Shown piece after piece: positions 1 to 7,737 of a stretch of 64,000 nt of DNA. The translations under genes and the position numbers were made by a program. Origin of the DNA: Burkholderia sp. Ax-1719 (GTDB lineage Bacteria > Pseudomonadota > Gammaproteobacteria > Burkholderiales > Burkholderiaceae); the NCBI RefSeq assembly GCF_011753055.1, contig NZ_VWWJ01000017.1:62001-126000 (forward strand), in the 5' to 3' direction. A model generated the notes under the pieces. The model saw only the letters and a list, made by a program, of their open reading frames with translations. It did not search any database and was not told the DNA's origin. The stretch's first letter is position 1, and every line of letters begins with the position of its first letter.

Positions 1-1734
1 CGGATTGCTTTACTCATTGTATGCAGTTTCGTCTTCGTACGTAGTGAGTTCATTGCGCTGGGATTCGGTGCAATTGCAGCGATTACCACAGCTGGCGCAT
101 GGTTTTCGCTCGTTCCTTTGTTGAATGGAAAGGCGAATATCGTTGGTCACGGGGTTCGGCCTGCGTCCAGCGCCGCACCTTGTACAGGCGCCGAGCCGTC
201 GATGTCCGTAGTGTGGCGCGGTGCCATGCCGTTCGGTGTCGCCAGTCTGCTTTTCTTTGCGTATGGACAGAGTGGAATCATCGTGCTTACGCATCTGGGG
301 ACCGCACGCGAGGTTGCGTCGTATAGCGTGGCCGTCACAATACTGTCGGGCCTCTATCTTGGACCGAACGTGCTGTTTCAGAAGTTGCTGATGCCGAGAT
401 TGCACCGGTGGGCGGCGCTTGGGGATGAAAAGCTGATGATTGCGTGGCGCAGAGGAAATATCTGGATGCTCGTTTTAGGCGTTCTGCTTGCCGTCATAAC
501 AGCTTTGGCAGCGCCATTTTATGTACCGGTGATATTCGGGGGAAAGTATTTTTCCTCCGTTCCTGTAGTTATCCTGATGGCTGTATGTGTGCCGTTTCGC
601 TTCCTTACCACCAGTACGTCTTCGATTATGACCACGTCGAATTTGCTAAAGGTCAGAAATCTATGCGCGTTGGCGGCAATTGCCGCGAGTATCGCAGCGG
701 CGTTTGCACTCATTCCATTTTGCGGAGTAAAGGGCGCGGCGTGGTCAGCCGTCATCGGTGAGGCCGTTTGGTCCATCTTGTCTATCTCAACCGCGCGTTA
801 TTACTTGCCGAGAATGATCATTAAGAACGCAATGATGCGACAACGTAGCATCGACAAAACTCTCGACCAGTCAGTCATCGCGCCGTCCGTGGATGCATGC
901 GCTGGCTTCGTGGCAACGGCGGTTGACGCTATGGCTTCGGTGAGCGTAATCATTCCTTGCTTCAACTGCAGTTCGACGATCGAGCGTGCGCTCGAGTCAC
1001 TTGCGCATCAGCGGCTTCGTCCGAAGGAGGTGATTCTCGTCGATGATTGCAGCACCGACGACACGCCTGAACAACTGAAAAAGCTGGCCGGATGCTACGA
1101 GGCGGGTTGGGTTCGTGTCATTGAACTGGAGCGAAATAGCGGCCCCGGACGGGCACGAAACATCGGTTGGGAAAACGCTTCGCAGCCCTACATCGCATTC
1201 CTGGACTCGGATGACGCGTGGGATCTCGAAAAGCTGGAAATCCAGTATGGCTGGATGATTCGCCACCCACACGTGGCTATCACCGGTCATCCTGTCGCTC
1301 AAATTGATGAAGCGGCTGGAGTCGTCGCTCGAGTTCTTCCGAAGGTCGATGAGCCCAAGCCCACGTCTCGCTGGCGAGTGCTCTTCTCTAACCGTTTCAC
1401 TCCGTCGAGCATCGTGATGCGATCAGACTGTGTTGCGCGCTTTGATGAATCGAAGCGCCATGCTGAGGACTATTTCATGCTGCTTGAAGTGTTCTTGGTT
1501 GATGAGGGAATCGGCTATCTGTTCTCGACGCCGCTGTCCTATGTATTCAAGGCGCAGTTCGGCGCAGAAACGGGACTGAGTGCGCAGCTCTGGAAAATTC
1601 AGAAAGGTGAGCAGGATAACTATCGTCGCTTCTGGAAATCCGGCGCAATCAACTGGGCGGAGTGGGTGTGCTTTTCGCTGTTGAGCGCCGCAAAGTATCT
1701 ACGACGATGTGCCGTGGCGCGAAAGATCGCATAG
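1..1734 (+). CDS. Flippase (Wzx-like) fused to family 2 glycosyltransferase, 5' partial
   Basis: The reading frame is open from the first base, so the gene starts upstream of the window. About 577 residues are visible. Residues 1-285 are a run of hydrophobic helices with the look of a polysaccharide flippase of the Wzx/MATE-like class. After a polar linker of roughly 40 residues, a GT-A glycosyltransferase begins near residue 311 (VSVIIPCFN), with VDDCSTDD and the DxD-like FLDSDDAW. No stop codon or Shine-Dalgarno sequence separates the halves, although an in-frame ATG lies at 931. Inferred role: export of a lipid-linked oligosaccharide unit and addition of one sugar to it. It heads four consecutive + strand polysaccharide genes. 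The domain families are clear; donor and acceptor sugars are unknown. Confidence 0.8.
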   Translation, partial: RIALLIVCSFVFVRSEFIALGFGAIAAITTAGAWFSLVPLLNGKANIVGHGVRPASSAAPCTGAEPSMSVVWRGAMPFGVASLLFFAYGQSGIIVLTHLGTAREVASYSVAVTILSGLYLGPNVLFQKLLMPRLHRWAALGDEKLMIAWRRGNIWMLVLGVLLAVITALAAPFYVPVIFGGKYFSSVPVVILMAVCVPFRFLTTSTSSIMTTSNLLKVRNLCALAAIAASIAAAFALIPFCGVKGAAWSAVIGEAVWSILSISTARYYLPRMIIKNAMMRQRSIDKTLDQSVIAPSVDACAGFVATAVDAMASVSVIIPCFNCSSTIERALESLAHQRLRPKEVILVDDCSTDDTPEQLKKLAGCYEAGWVRVIELERNSGPGRARNIGWENASQPYIAFLDSDDAWDLEKLEIQYGWMIRHPHVAITGHPVAQIDEAAGVVARVLPKVDEPKPTSRWRVLFSNRFTPSSIVMRSDCVARFDESKRHAEDYFMLLEVFLVDEGIGYLFSTPLSYVFKAQFGAETGLSAQLWKIQKGEQDNYRRFWKSGAINWAEWVCFSLLSAAKYLRRCAVARKIA

Positions 1735-1780
1735 CAGAAACGGCAATCATTGGACGTGCCTGCATCAGGCGGGCGGTTAT

Positions 1781-2821
1781 ATGGCTTACTATATTTTCCC
1801 TCTTCTGTGTTTTTACCTGGGCGTCGCGCTCTGCATCAGCTATGGCGGGACCAGCGCGATCGTTATCGCGATCGCGTCAATTCCTATGGTGGCTCTCGTA
1901 GTATTGCGCGGTCATAGCGGAACAGATACTGCGGCTTATTACGACGCTTTCAGAGCACTTGGTGACGGCGGCGGCTATGGGGGCGAGCCACTCTTCAATG
2001 GCTACGCGTCGCTTTTGTGGGCAATTGATCCAAACCCCAGGTTTGTCGTAAATGGAATATCGCTCACGACATGCGTGCTGCTTCTGTGGACTATATACAC
2101 GGATCGATATGGTGCATGGTTCGGTGGGCTATTGCTCGTTCCGGCGATGTTCTACGAATTGACGATGAATGTCATGAGGTTCGGACTCGCAACGTCGATA
2201 TTTCTCATTGCTACGCGAGTGGCACCAGAAAAGCGTCCGGTGCGCTACGTGGTATTCGCGATGATCGGTACCGGTATGCATTTCTCTTCGATTCTGCTGT
2301 TTCTGATTTTCGTTGCTGTGACGCAACGAGGTAAAACGTTACTCATTGTTGGTTTTTCGTTTATTGCCGCTGTCGCGTCGCTTCTTCTTCCTGCCTATCT
2401 GGGTGACAAAGCGGGTCTCTACGGTGAAATGTCCGCGCCTAATGCATCGTCCGGATTAATGTTCCTGATTCTGCAGGGAATGATTCTGTGTGCGATGTTT
2501 TTAAATCGTCGTGATTTCGAGATTCCGAAGGCGGGATGGTGGATCTGTGGAATTCTTTGCATGGTCTTCTATGCGTTGACCCAGATCACCTACGCCGGAA
2601 TTCGTTTTCAGTTACTGGATGTCGTTCTTCTGGTTGCGGTTATGTGGCGACAGTATCGACCTCGAACAGGACGAGTTAGTGCACGCATGATGGGGTGGGT
2701 GCTCTTGATCGGGATGGTCGCGTTGGCGGGGCGTATGCACAACATGCTGGATGAGGCGGGACGAACGGAGTCACCGTTTTTACCGTACCGATTTTCCCCA
2801 GCATTGGAAGAAATGGAGTAA
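1781..2821 (+). CDS. EpsG-like membrane protein, putative polysaccharide polymerase
   Basis: This is a 346-residue protein made almost entirely of hydrophobic helices (about 9-10). The pattern, with HSGTDTAAYYDAF after the second helix and a central MNVMRFGLA segment, resembles the EpsG/Wzy class that polymerises or extends exopolysaccharide repeat units in the inner membrane. I start it at the ATG at 1781, just before the first membrane helix. A longer frame from 1709 overlaps the preceding gene and adds a non-hydrophobic stretch. The next gene starts 7 bases after its stop, so the two are probably co-transcribed. Wzy-type proteins diverge strongly, so the polymerase call is inference from topology and context. 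Confidence 0.7.
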   Translation: MAYYIFPLLCFYLGVALCISYGGTSAIVIAIASIPMVALVVLRGHSGTDTAAYYDAFRALGDGGGYGGEPLFNGYASLLWAIDPNPRFVVNGISLTTCVLLLWTIYTDRYGAWFGGLLLVPAMFYELTMNVMRFGLATSIFLIATRVAPEKRPVRYVVFAMIGTGMHFSSILLFLIFVAVTQRGKTLLIVGFSFIAAVASLLLPAYLGDKAGLYGEMSAPNASSGLMFLILQGMILCAMFLNRRDFEIPKAGWWICGILCMVFYALTQITYAGIRFQLLDVVLLVAVMWRQYRPRTGRVSARMMGWVLLIGMVALAGRMHNMLDEAGRTESPFLPYRFSPALEEME

Positions 2822-2828
2822 GGGAATT

Positions 2829-4007
2829 ATGCGACAGACCATTCTGCACGTGACAGAGGCGCTCGGAGGCGGCGTGCTTTATTGCATTGCACTGCTGGCC
2901 AATCGACAGGTCAGCGCGGGGGACGACGTGACAATCGTTCACTCGATACGGGTAGACACGCCATCAGAAGCGGAACTAGACAGGATTTTCGACAAGCGGA
3001 TTCGTCGACGTGTAATCGATATGAAGACCAGCGTGGGACTTCATGATGCAGTGTCGATAGTTCGATTATTTCAGGAGATCCTGAAGGGTAGGCCCGACGT
3101 CATCCACCTGCATTCATCTAAAGCTGCGGCGCTCGGAAGAGTGGTTGCGCGCGTAATGGGCCTGTGTGACCGAACGATCTATTCGCCGCACGGATTCTCT
3201 TTCCTGAAGCAGGATATCCCCAGAAGAACGGCAAAGTTTTATCTGCTGGTTGAGCGTTTGCTGCATGCCATCGGCGGGAATATTGTGACCTGTTCGCGAA
3301 GCGAGCGCCAATACGCAAGCCGGCTATTGGGGCATACCAGGCGAATCGGCATGGTTGAGAACGCAGTCGATACGGCAGGCCTCGTGGCGCGGAAAGTGGC
3401 TGCAAACAAGCAGATAACAACGATATGTACATCAGGACGTGTGACCTATCAGAAAGCACCTTGGCGTTTTTCGAAGCTTGCCCAATCGGCTGCTCGTGAG
3501 AGTGGTGTTGACGCGCAGCGGAAATTCATCTGGTTTGGGGATGGTGACGCCGATTCGGTGAATACGTGGGTTGATAGGGGCGTGGTCGAATTGACAGGAT
3601 GGGTCAAGACGGAGGAATTGCATCATCGACTTGCTGCGTGTGACCTGTTTGTTATTCCCTCGCTGTGGGAAGGCATGCCGATCGCCTTAATCGAAGCTCA
3701 GGCATTGGGGCTGCCTGCGATCGGAAGCCGCGTCGTTGGCAATCGGGATGTCATTCAACACGGTGTGACCGGTTTTTTGGCCAACAGCGACGACGAGCTG
3801 GCCGCGTACGTCAAGCGATTGGTCAATGATCCGCCGTTGCGGGCGCGTATGGGATCGGCTGCGCGGGAGAAAGCGCTCGAGCGATTCAGCAGCGACCGCC
3901 TGTTTCGTTCCTACGTGAGAATTTATCGCAATCTGATCAGCGCTGGGGTGCCGGAGACGCAAGCGCCAGCGTTTAGCAACTTGGTTCCAGGTGGAAGATT
4001 GAAATGA
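2829..4007 (+). CDS. Family 4 (group 1) glycosyltransferase
   Basis: The 392-residue protein has two Rossmann-like halves. The N-terminal half carries ILHVTEALGGGVLY, typical of GT4 enzymes, and the C-terminal half has the donor-binding signature SLWEGMPIALIEAQALGLPAI with the E-x7-E spacing of retaining GT-B enzymes. It probably transfers a nucleotide-activated sugar to the growing polysaccharide unit at the cytoplasmic face. The start at 2829 has a purine-rich GGAGTAAGGG element just upstream, whereas the longer frame from 2751 runs through the preceding gene. Its stop overlaps the start of the next gene by 4 bases (ATGA), a sign of translational coupling. Sugar specificity cannot be read from the sequence. 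Confidence 0.88.
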   Translation: MRQTILHVTEALGGGVLYCIALLANRQVSAGDDVTIVHSIRVDTPSEAELDRIFDKRIRRRVIDMKTSVGLHDAVSIVRLFQEILKGRPDVIHLHSSKAAALGRVVARVMGLCDRTIYSPHGFSFLKQDIPRRTAKFYLLVERLLHAIGGNIVTCSRSERQYASRLLGHTRRIGMVENAVDTAGLVARKVAANKQITTICTSGRVTYQKAPWRFSKLAQSAARESGVDAQRKFIWFGDGDADSVNTWVDRGVVELTGWVKTEELHHRLAACDLFVIPSLWEGMPIALIEAQALGLPAIGSRVVGNRDVIQHGVTGFLANSDDELAAYVKRLVNDPPLRARMGSAAREKALERFSSDRLFRSYVRIYRNLISAGVPETQAPAFSNLVPGGRLK

Positions 4008-5206
4008 GTACTGGTGAAGTGAAGGAAGGGGCGCGTGAAATGCAATCCGTCGATGTCGCGGTACTGGAAAGCAGTGAGCAGGCGATGCGCAAGAAGGGGG
4101 GGGATAGAACATTCAGGATTTCCTTTCTTGGATTCTATGGCCGCAACAATTTTGGCGACGATCTATTCGGATTTATCCTTCAGGCGATTTGCGCTTCGCG
4201 GCGAGGTCTCGTCGCGCAAATTGTGGGTGCATCTGCCAAGCGGGAGCTGAAGGGCGCGTTCCGCCTGCCTGTCGTCCATCGATTCTGGATAGCAAGTGGC
4301 GTTGGCGGTGCGCTCGCTCGATGCCTGACATATGCTGTGGCAATTGTTCGCGCTGACGCCGTGGTCTTTGGCGGGGGAACGTTATTTGGCGCCGGCGCGT
4401 CGATTGGCTTTGCTCGATTCGCCACCCGTGTCAGTGGCGCGTTGGGGCGATCCGTTGCGGCGCTGGGCGTTTCCGTCGGGCCATTTAGCTCGGATGAGCG
4501 GCGTTCCGCATTCGCCGCCGTCATCAAGCGGCTGTCCTGCATTGCGGTTCGTGATAAATCGTCGGTAGAAGCCGTGCTTGAACTCGACGGGCGGCGGCCT
4601 GCGAATCTCTGTGATCTGGCTTTTTCTCTGCCGGCGATTTACACCCCTGCGTTAAATCGTGAACGCACGCGCACGTTGCTGGTATCGATACATCTGGACG
4701 ACTATACCGACGCCGTGCTGGAAATATTGGGAGCGGTCGATCGCGCGGGCCTCGTGGACGAGGTGATGTTCGTGTCCCTCGATGGGGAAAGCGTGGCAGC
4801 CACCGGAGACATTGCGAGGCTCTTCAAACCGGAGCGAGTGCGTGTTAGCCGTTATCGCTACGACGGGTCAATCACAGAGGTCATCGACCTTCTCGCAAAT
4901 GCTTCGTGCGTGGTGACGTCGAAACTACACGGGGCGATTACAAGCTACGTCTATCACGTTCCGGCGCTGCTTTTTTGCTATCAGCGCAAGTGCGTCGAGT
5001 TTTTGGACGATCGCGGTTTGCCGGGGCCGAGGGAGCCGTCGCCCACAGCAACCGACTGCGTGACCACGGTGACCAGCATGTTGACGGGGCAATGCGAGGC
5101 GCCTCGATTCGGCGGCGCAGCAGATCACCTCGAGGCATTCGGGCGCTTTCTCGACGACCTGAAAAGTGATCGTGCTGGCGAGGATGAGCGAGTCGGGGCT
5201 GCATGA
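4004..5206 (+). CDS. Polysaccharide pyruvyl transferase family protein
   Basis: The 400-residue protein has the hallmarks of the pyruvyl transferase family (CsaB/WcaK-like): an N-terminal GFYGRNNFGDDL segment near residue 45, VVFGGGTLFGAG near residue 122 and a C-terminal TSKLHGAI near residue 305. Members add ketal-linked pyruvate from PEP to sugar residues of surface polysaccharides. It overlaps the upstream GT4 gene by 4 bases and is the last + strand gene of the cluster; the following gene runs convergently. The first 35 residues are not conserved-looking, so a start further in (for example the ATG at 4038 or 4083) is possible. The family is clear and the acceptor is unknown. Confidence 0.85.
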   Translation: MSTGEVKEGAREMQSVDVAVLESSEQAMRKKGGDRTFRISFLGFYGRNNFGDDLFGFILQAICASRRGLVAQIVGASAKRELKGAFRLPVVHRFWIASGVGGALARCLTYAVAIVRADAVVFGGGTLFGAGASIGFARFATRVSGALGRSVAALGVSVGPFSSDERRSAFAAVIKRLSCIAVRDKSSVEAVLELDGRRPANLCDLAFSLPAIYTPALNRERTRTLLVSIHLDDYTDAVLEILGAVDRAGLVDEVMFVSLDGESVAATGDIARLFKPERVRVSRYRYDGSITEVIDLLANASCVVTSKLHGAITSYVYHVPALLFCYQRKCVEFLDDRGLPGPREPSPTATDCVTTVTSMLTGQCEAPRFGGAADHLEAFGRFLDDLKSDRAGEDERVGAA

Positions 5207-5296
5207 CGTTGGAATACAGCTGGACCGTGCCGGAAACGCATCAATGGGCTGACAGGTGCAAACTTGGTGCGGAAGGGAGACGTTGCTCCGCTGCGA

Positions 5297-6196
5297 TTAC
5301 ATCCCCGGCACCATCTCCACCTGCTGCTCCTTCAACCGCTTCCTCGCATCGCGATACTCCGGAAAAATCGACTCCACAGTCTGCCAGAACCTCGGACTAT
5401 GGTTCATCTCCCGCAGATGCGCGAGCTCATGCGCGACCACATAGTCAACGACCGAAAGCGGAAAGTGGATCAACCGCCAGTTCAACCGAATCCGCCCTTC
5501 GCTCGAACAACTCCCCCACCGAGTCATAGCCGAAGAAAGCGCATACGACCGAAACGTCACGCCCAGCCGCGCAGCATAAACCTGAAGCCTTTCCCCAAAG
5601 ATCCGCGTAGCCTCACCCTGAAGCCACCCGGTCACGCGATCCTTGATCTGCTGCGCGTCCGCGTGAGGCGGCAGCGGTAAAGAAAGCACGCGTGCCTCAG
5701 CATCAAACGACAAAGACACAGCCCCCAGCCTTACCCGCATCGGCTTACCGAGATAGGGCAGCTGAGCCCCATCCCGCCACTCGACCTTAGGCAAAGCACG
5801 CTGCTCAACCCGCGTTTGCCATTCAATCAGCTTCGAAAAAATCCACCGCTGTTTCTCGGCAATCGCGTTCTCAATATCCGCAATCGTGACCCAGCGCGGC
5901 GCGGTAATCGTGAGCCCGCTCGCATCGATAGCAAACCCAATCGACTTCCGCGAAGAACGCTTCAACCGATACTGCAGCGTCCGCGCACCCAGTTCGAGCG
6001 TGCGCATGCGCGAGCCATCCGGCGCGAGCGGCGCAATCGGGGCCTTACGCGCCTTACCAGGCGTTGAACCAGAGGGAGGAGAGGATTCAGCGGACGGTGT
6101 CGCCACCGGCACCGCTACCGGCTCAGCAAAGAGCGGCAGATCAAGTTGCTGATGGTCAAGCGCCGCGGCATGGCGCGGCGTGGGGGACTTCTGCAT
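5297..6196 (-). CDS. YgjP-like metallopeptidase domain protein (DUF45/WLM type)
   Basis: This 299-residue protein ends in a zinc-peptidase-like region with HELAHLREMNHSPRFW, which contains the HExxH motif and a second histidine in the usual YgjP spacing. The N-terminal 90 residues are Pro/Ala-rich and look disordered. I use the ATG at 6196; a longer frame to 6349 would overlap the 3' end of plsC. It is the last gene of the - strand block plsC-ygjP and is convergent with the polysaccharide cluster. The family is widely annotated as an M48-like metal-dependent hydrolase with poorly known substrate. Confidence 0.85.
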   Translation of the reverse strand: MQKSPTPRHAAALDHQQLDLPLFAEPVAVPVATPSAESSPPSGSTPGKARKAPIAPLAPDGSRMRTLELGARTLQYRLKRSSRKSIGFAIDASGLTITAPRWVTIADIENAIAEKQRWIFSKLIEWQTRVEQRALPKVEWRDGAQLPYLGKPMRVRLGAVSLSFDAEARVLSLPLPPHADAQQIKDRVTGWLQGEATRIFGERLQVYAARLGVTFRSYALSSAMTRWGSCSSEGRIRLNWRLIHFPLSVVDYVVAHELAHLREMNHSPRFWQTVESIFPEYRDARKRLKEQQVEMVPGM

Positions 6197-6317
6197 CGTC
6201 AGGCCTGGAGCGGGAGGGCGTGTGCGGCCCGCGCGTCGGATGGTCGACCAGACGGCCTGGATAAACCGGATCAACCGGATAAACCGGCTCGATCCGGCGG
6301 GCCACCGGCCCCGGCCG

Positions 6318-7079
6318 TCAGATCTTCGCGGTGTTGGCCGAGGTGCCATCCGTTTCGCGGTACGCGTCCGGATCGATGCGGCGCATTTCGGCTTCGATCC
6401 AGGTTTCCACGCGCGTATTCACTTCGTCGGGCGTCAGCCCCTTGGTATCGATGGGCTTGCCGATCGACACCGTGACTATACCCGCATATTTGATGAACGA
6501 GTTACGGGGCCAGACGTGGCCGGCGTTGTGCGCGATCGGCACCACCGGCGCGCCCGTTTCGATGGCGAAGCGCGGGCCGCCCGTCTTGTACTTGCCGGTC
6601 TTGCCCACCGGAATGCGCGTGCCTTCCGGGAACATGATGACCCACGCGCCTTCGGCCATGCGCTGCTTGCCCTGGCGAATCACGGAAGTGAACGCGTTCT
6701 TGCCTTCCTTGCGGTTGATGTGAACCATCTTCAGCATGCCCAGCGCCCAGCCGAAGAACGGCACGAACAGCAGTTCACGCTTGAACACGTAGCACAGCGG
6801 GCGCGGCATCAGCGCGGGGAACGCCAGCGTTTCCCATGCCGATTGATGCTTGGAGAGCAGCACGGCCGGGCCGTTGGGCAGATTCTCCATGCCTTCGATG
6901 CGATAGCGGATGCCCACCAGCCAGCGCGACACGAACAGCGTCGAGCGGCACCAGCCCGCCGCCATCCAGTAACGTCGCGTGGGGTTCAGGAACGGAAACG
7001 CGATGAAGCACGCGGTCGCGTACGGCATCGTGTACACGATCAGGTAGATGAACAGCAGCAGGGAGCGGATGAAGCGCAT
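6318..7079 (-). CDS. plsC: 1-acyl-sn-glycerol-3-phosphate acyltransferase
   Basis: This is a 253-residue inner-membrane acyltransferase that converts lysophosphatidic acid to phosphatidic acid in phospholipid synthesis. An N-terminal hydrophobic helix is followed by KHQSAWET, the acyltransferase motif I region. It reads HX4E instead of the usual HX4D. The second motif FPEGTR is intact near residue 150, followed by a proline-containing VVPIAHN segment. It lies downstream of gmhB with a gap of about 60 bases in the same direction, a common betaproteobacterial order (glyQ-glyS-gmhB-plsC). The family call is firm. Confidence 0.92.
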   Translation of the reverse strand: MRFIRSLLLFIYLIVYTMPYATACFIAFPFLNPTRRYWMAAGWCRSTLFVSRWLVGIRYRIEGMENLPNGPAVLLSKHQSAWETLAFPALMPRPLCYVFKRELLFVPFFGWALGMLKMVHINRKEGKNAFTSVIRQGKQRMAEGAWVIMFPEGTRIPVGKTGKYKTGGPRFAIETGAPVVPIAHNAGHVWPRNSFIKYAGIVTVSIGKPIDTKGLTPDEVNTRVETWIEAEMRRIDPDAYRETDGTSANTAKI

Positions 7080-7138
7080 CGGGGGAACCGTTCGGGGAAG
7101 CGGGGCGGCGGGGCGGCCTGAATCGGCGCGACGTAACG

Positions 7139-7702
7139 TCAGGCCGGGGCGTTGGAAAGAAAGTCCAGCGCGAAGGCGCGCAGGTCGTTGTGGATCTGCG
7201 TGCCTTCGGGCAGGCCGCCCGCCGCGAGCGTTTTCTGGCCTTTGCCGGTCAGCACCAGGTGCGGGCGGCAGCCCAGCGCAGCGCCCGCTTCGAGGTCGCG
7301 CAGCGAATCGCCCACCACGGGCGTTTCAGCGGGATCGATCTCGAACCGGTCGGCGATCATCTTCAACATGCCGGGCTTGGGCTTGCGGCAGTCGCAGTGA
7401 TCCTGCGAGGTGTGCGGGCAGAAAAACACGGCGTCGATGCGTGCACCCACGGCCGCAGCCTGGCGGTGCATCTTCGCGTGCATTTCGTTGAGCGCGGTCG
7501 TGTCGAACAGGCCCCGGCCGATGCCGGACTGGTTCGTTGCGACCGCGACGCGATAACCCGCCTGGTTCAGGCGGGCGATCGCTTCGAGGCTGCCCGGCAG
7601 TGCGACCCATTCGTCCGGCGACTTGATGAAGGCGTCGGAATCGACGTTGATCACGCCGTCGCGGTCGAGGATCACGAGCTTGCGGCTGGAGCTTGTCGGC
7701 AT
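7139..7702 (-). CDS. gmhB: D-glycero-beta-D-manno-heptose 1,7-bisphosphate 7-phosphatase
   Basis: The 187-residue HAD-family phosphatase removes the C7 phosphate during ADP-heptose synthesis for the LPS inner core. The DxD nucleophile motif is in LDRDGVINVD near residue 12, followed by NQSGIGRG and the zinc-binding region CPHTSQDHCDCRKPKPGM, which has the Cys/His pattern specific to GmhB. The last catalytic motif is VVGDSLRDLEA. It is between glyS and plsC on the same strand. waaF at 60178 in this window uses the same precursor pathway. Confidence 0.95.
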   Translation of the reverse strand: MPTSSSRKLVILDRDGVINVDSDAFIKSPDEWVALPGSLEAIARLNQAGYRVAVATNQSGIGRGLFDTTALNEMHAKMHRQAAAVGARIDAVFFCPHTSQDHCDCRKPKPGMLKMIADRFEIDPAETPVVGDSLRDLEAGAALGCRPHLVLTGKGQKTLAAGGLPEGTQIHNDLRAFALDFLSNAPA

Positions 7703-7737
7703 GGTGTCGTGTCAGTGTTGTCGTGTCACGACGGCCA

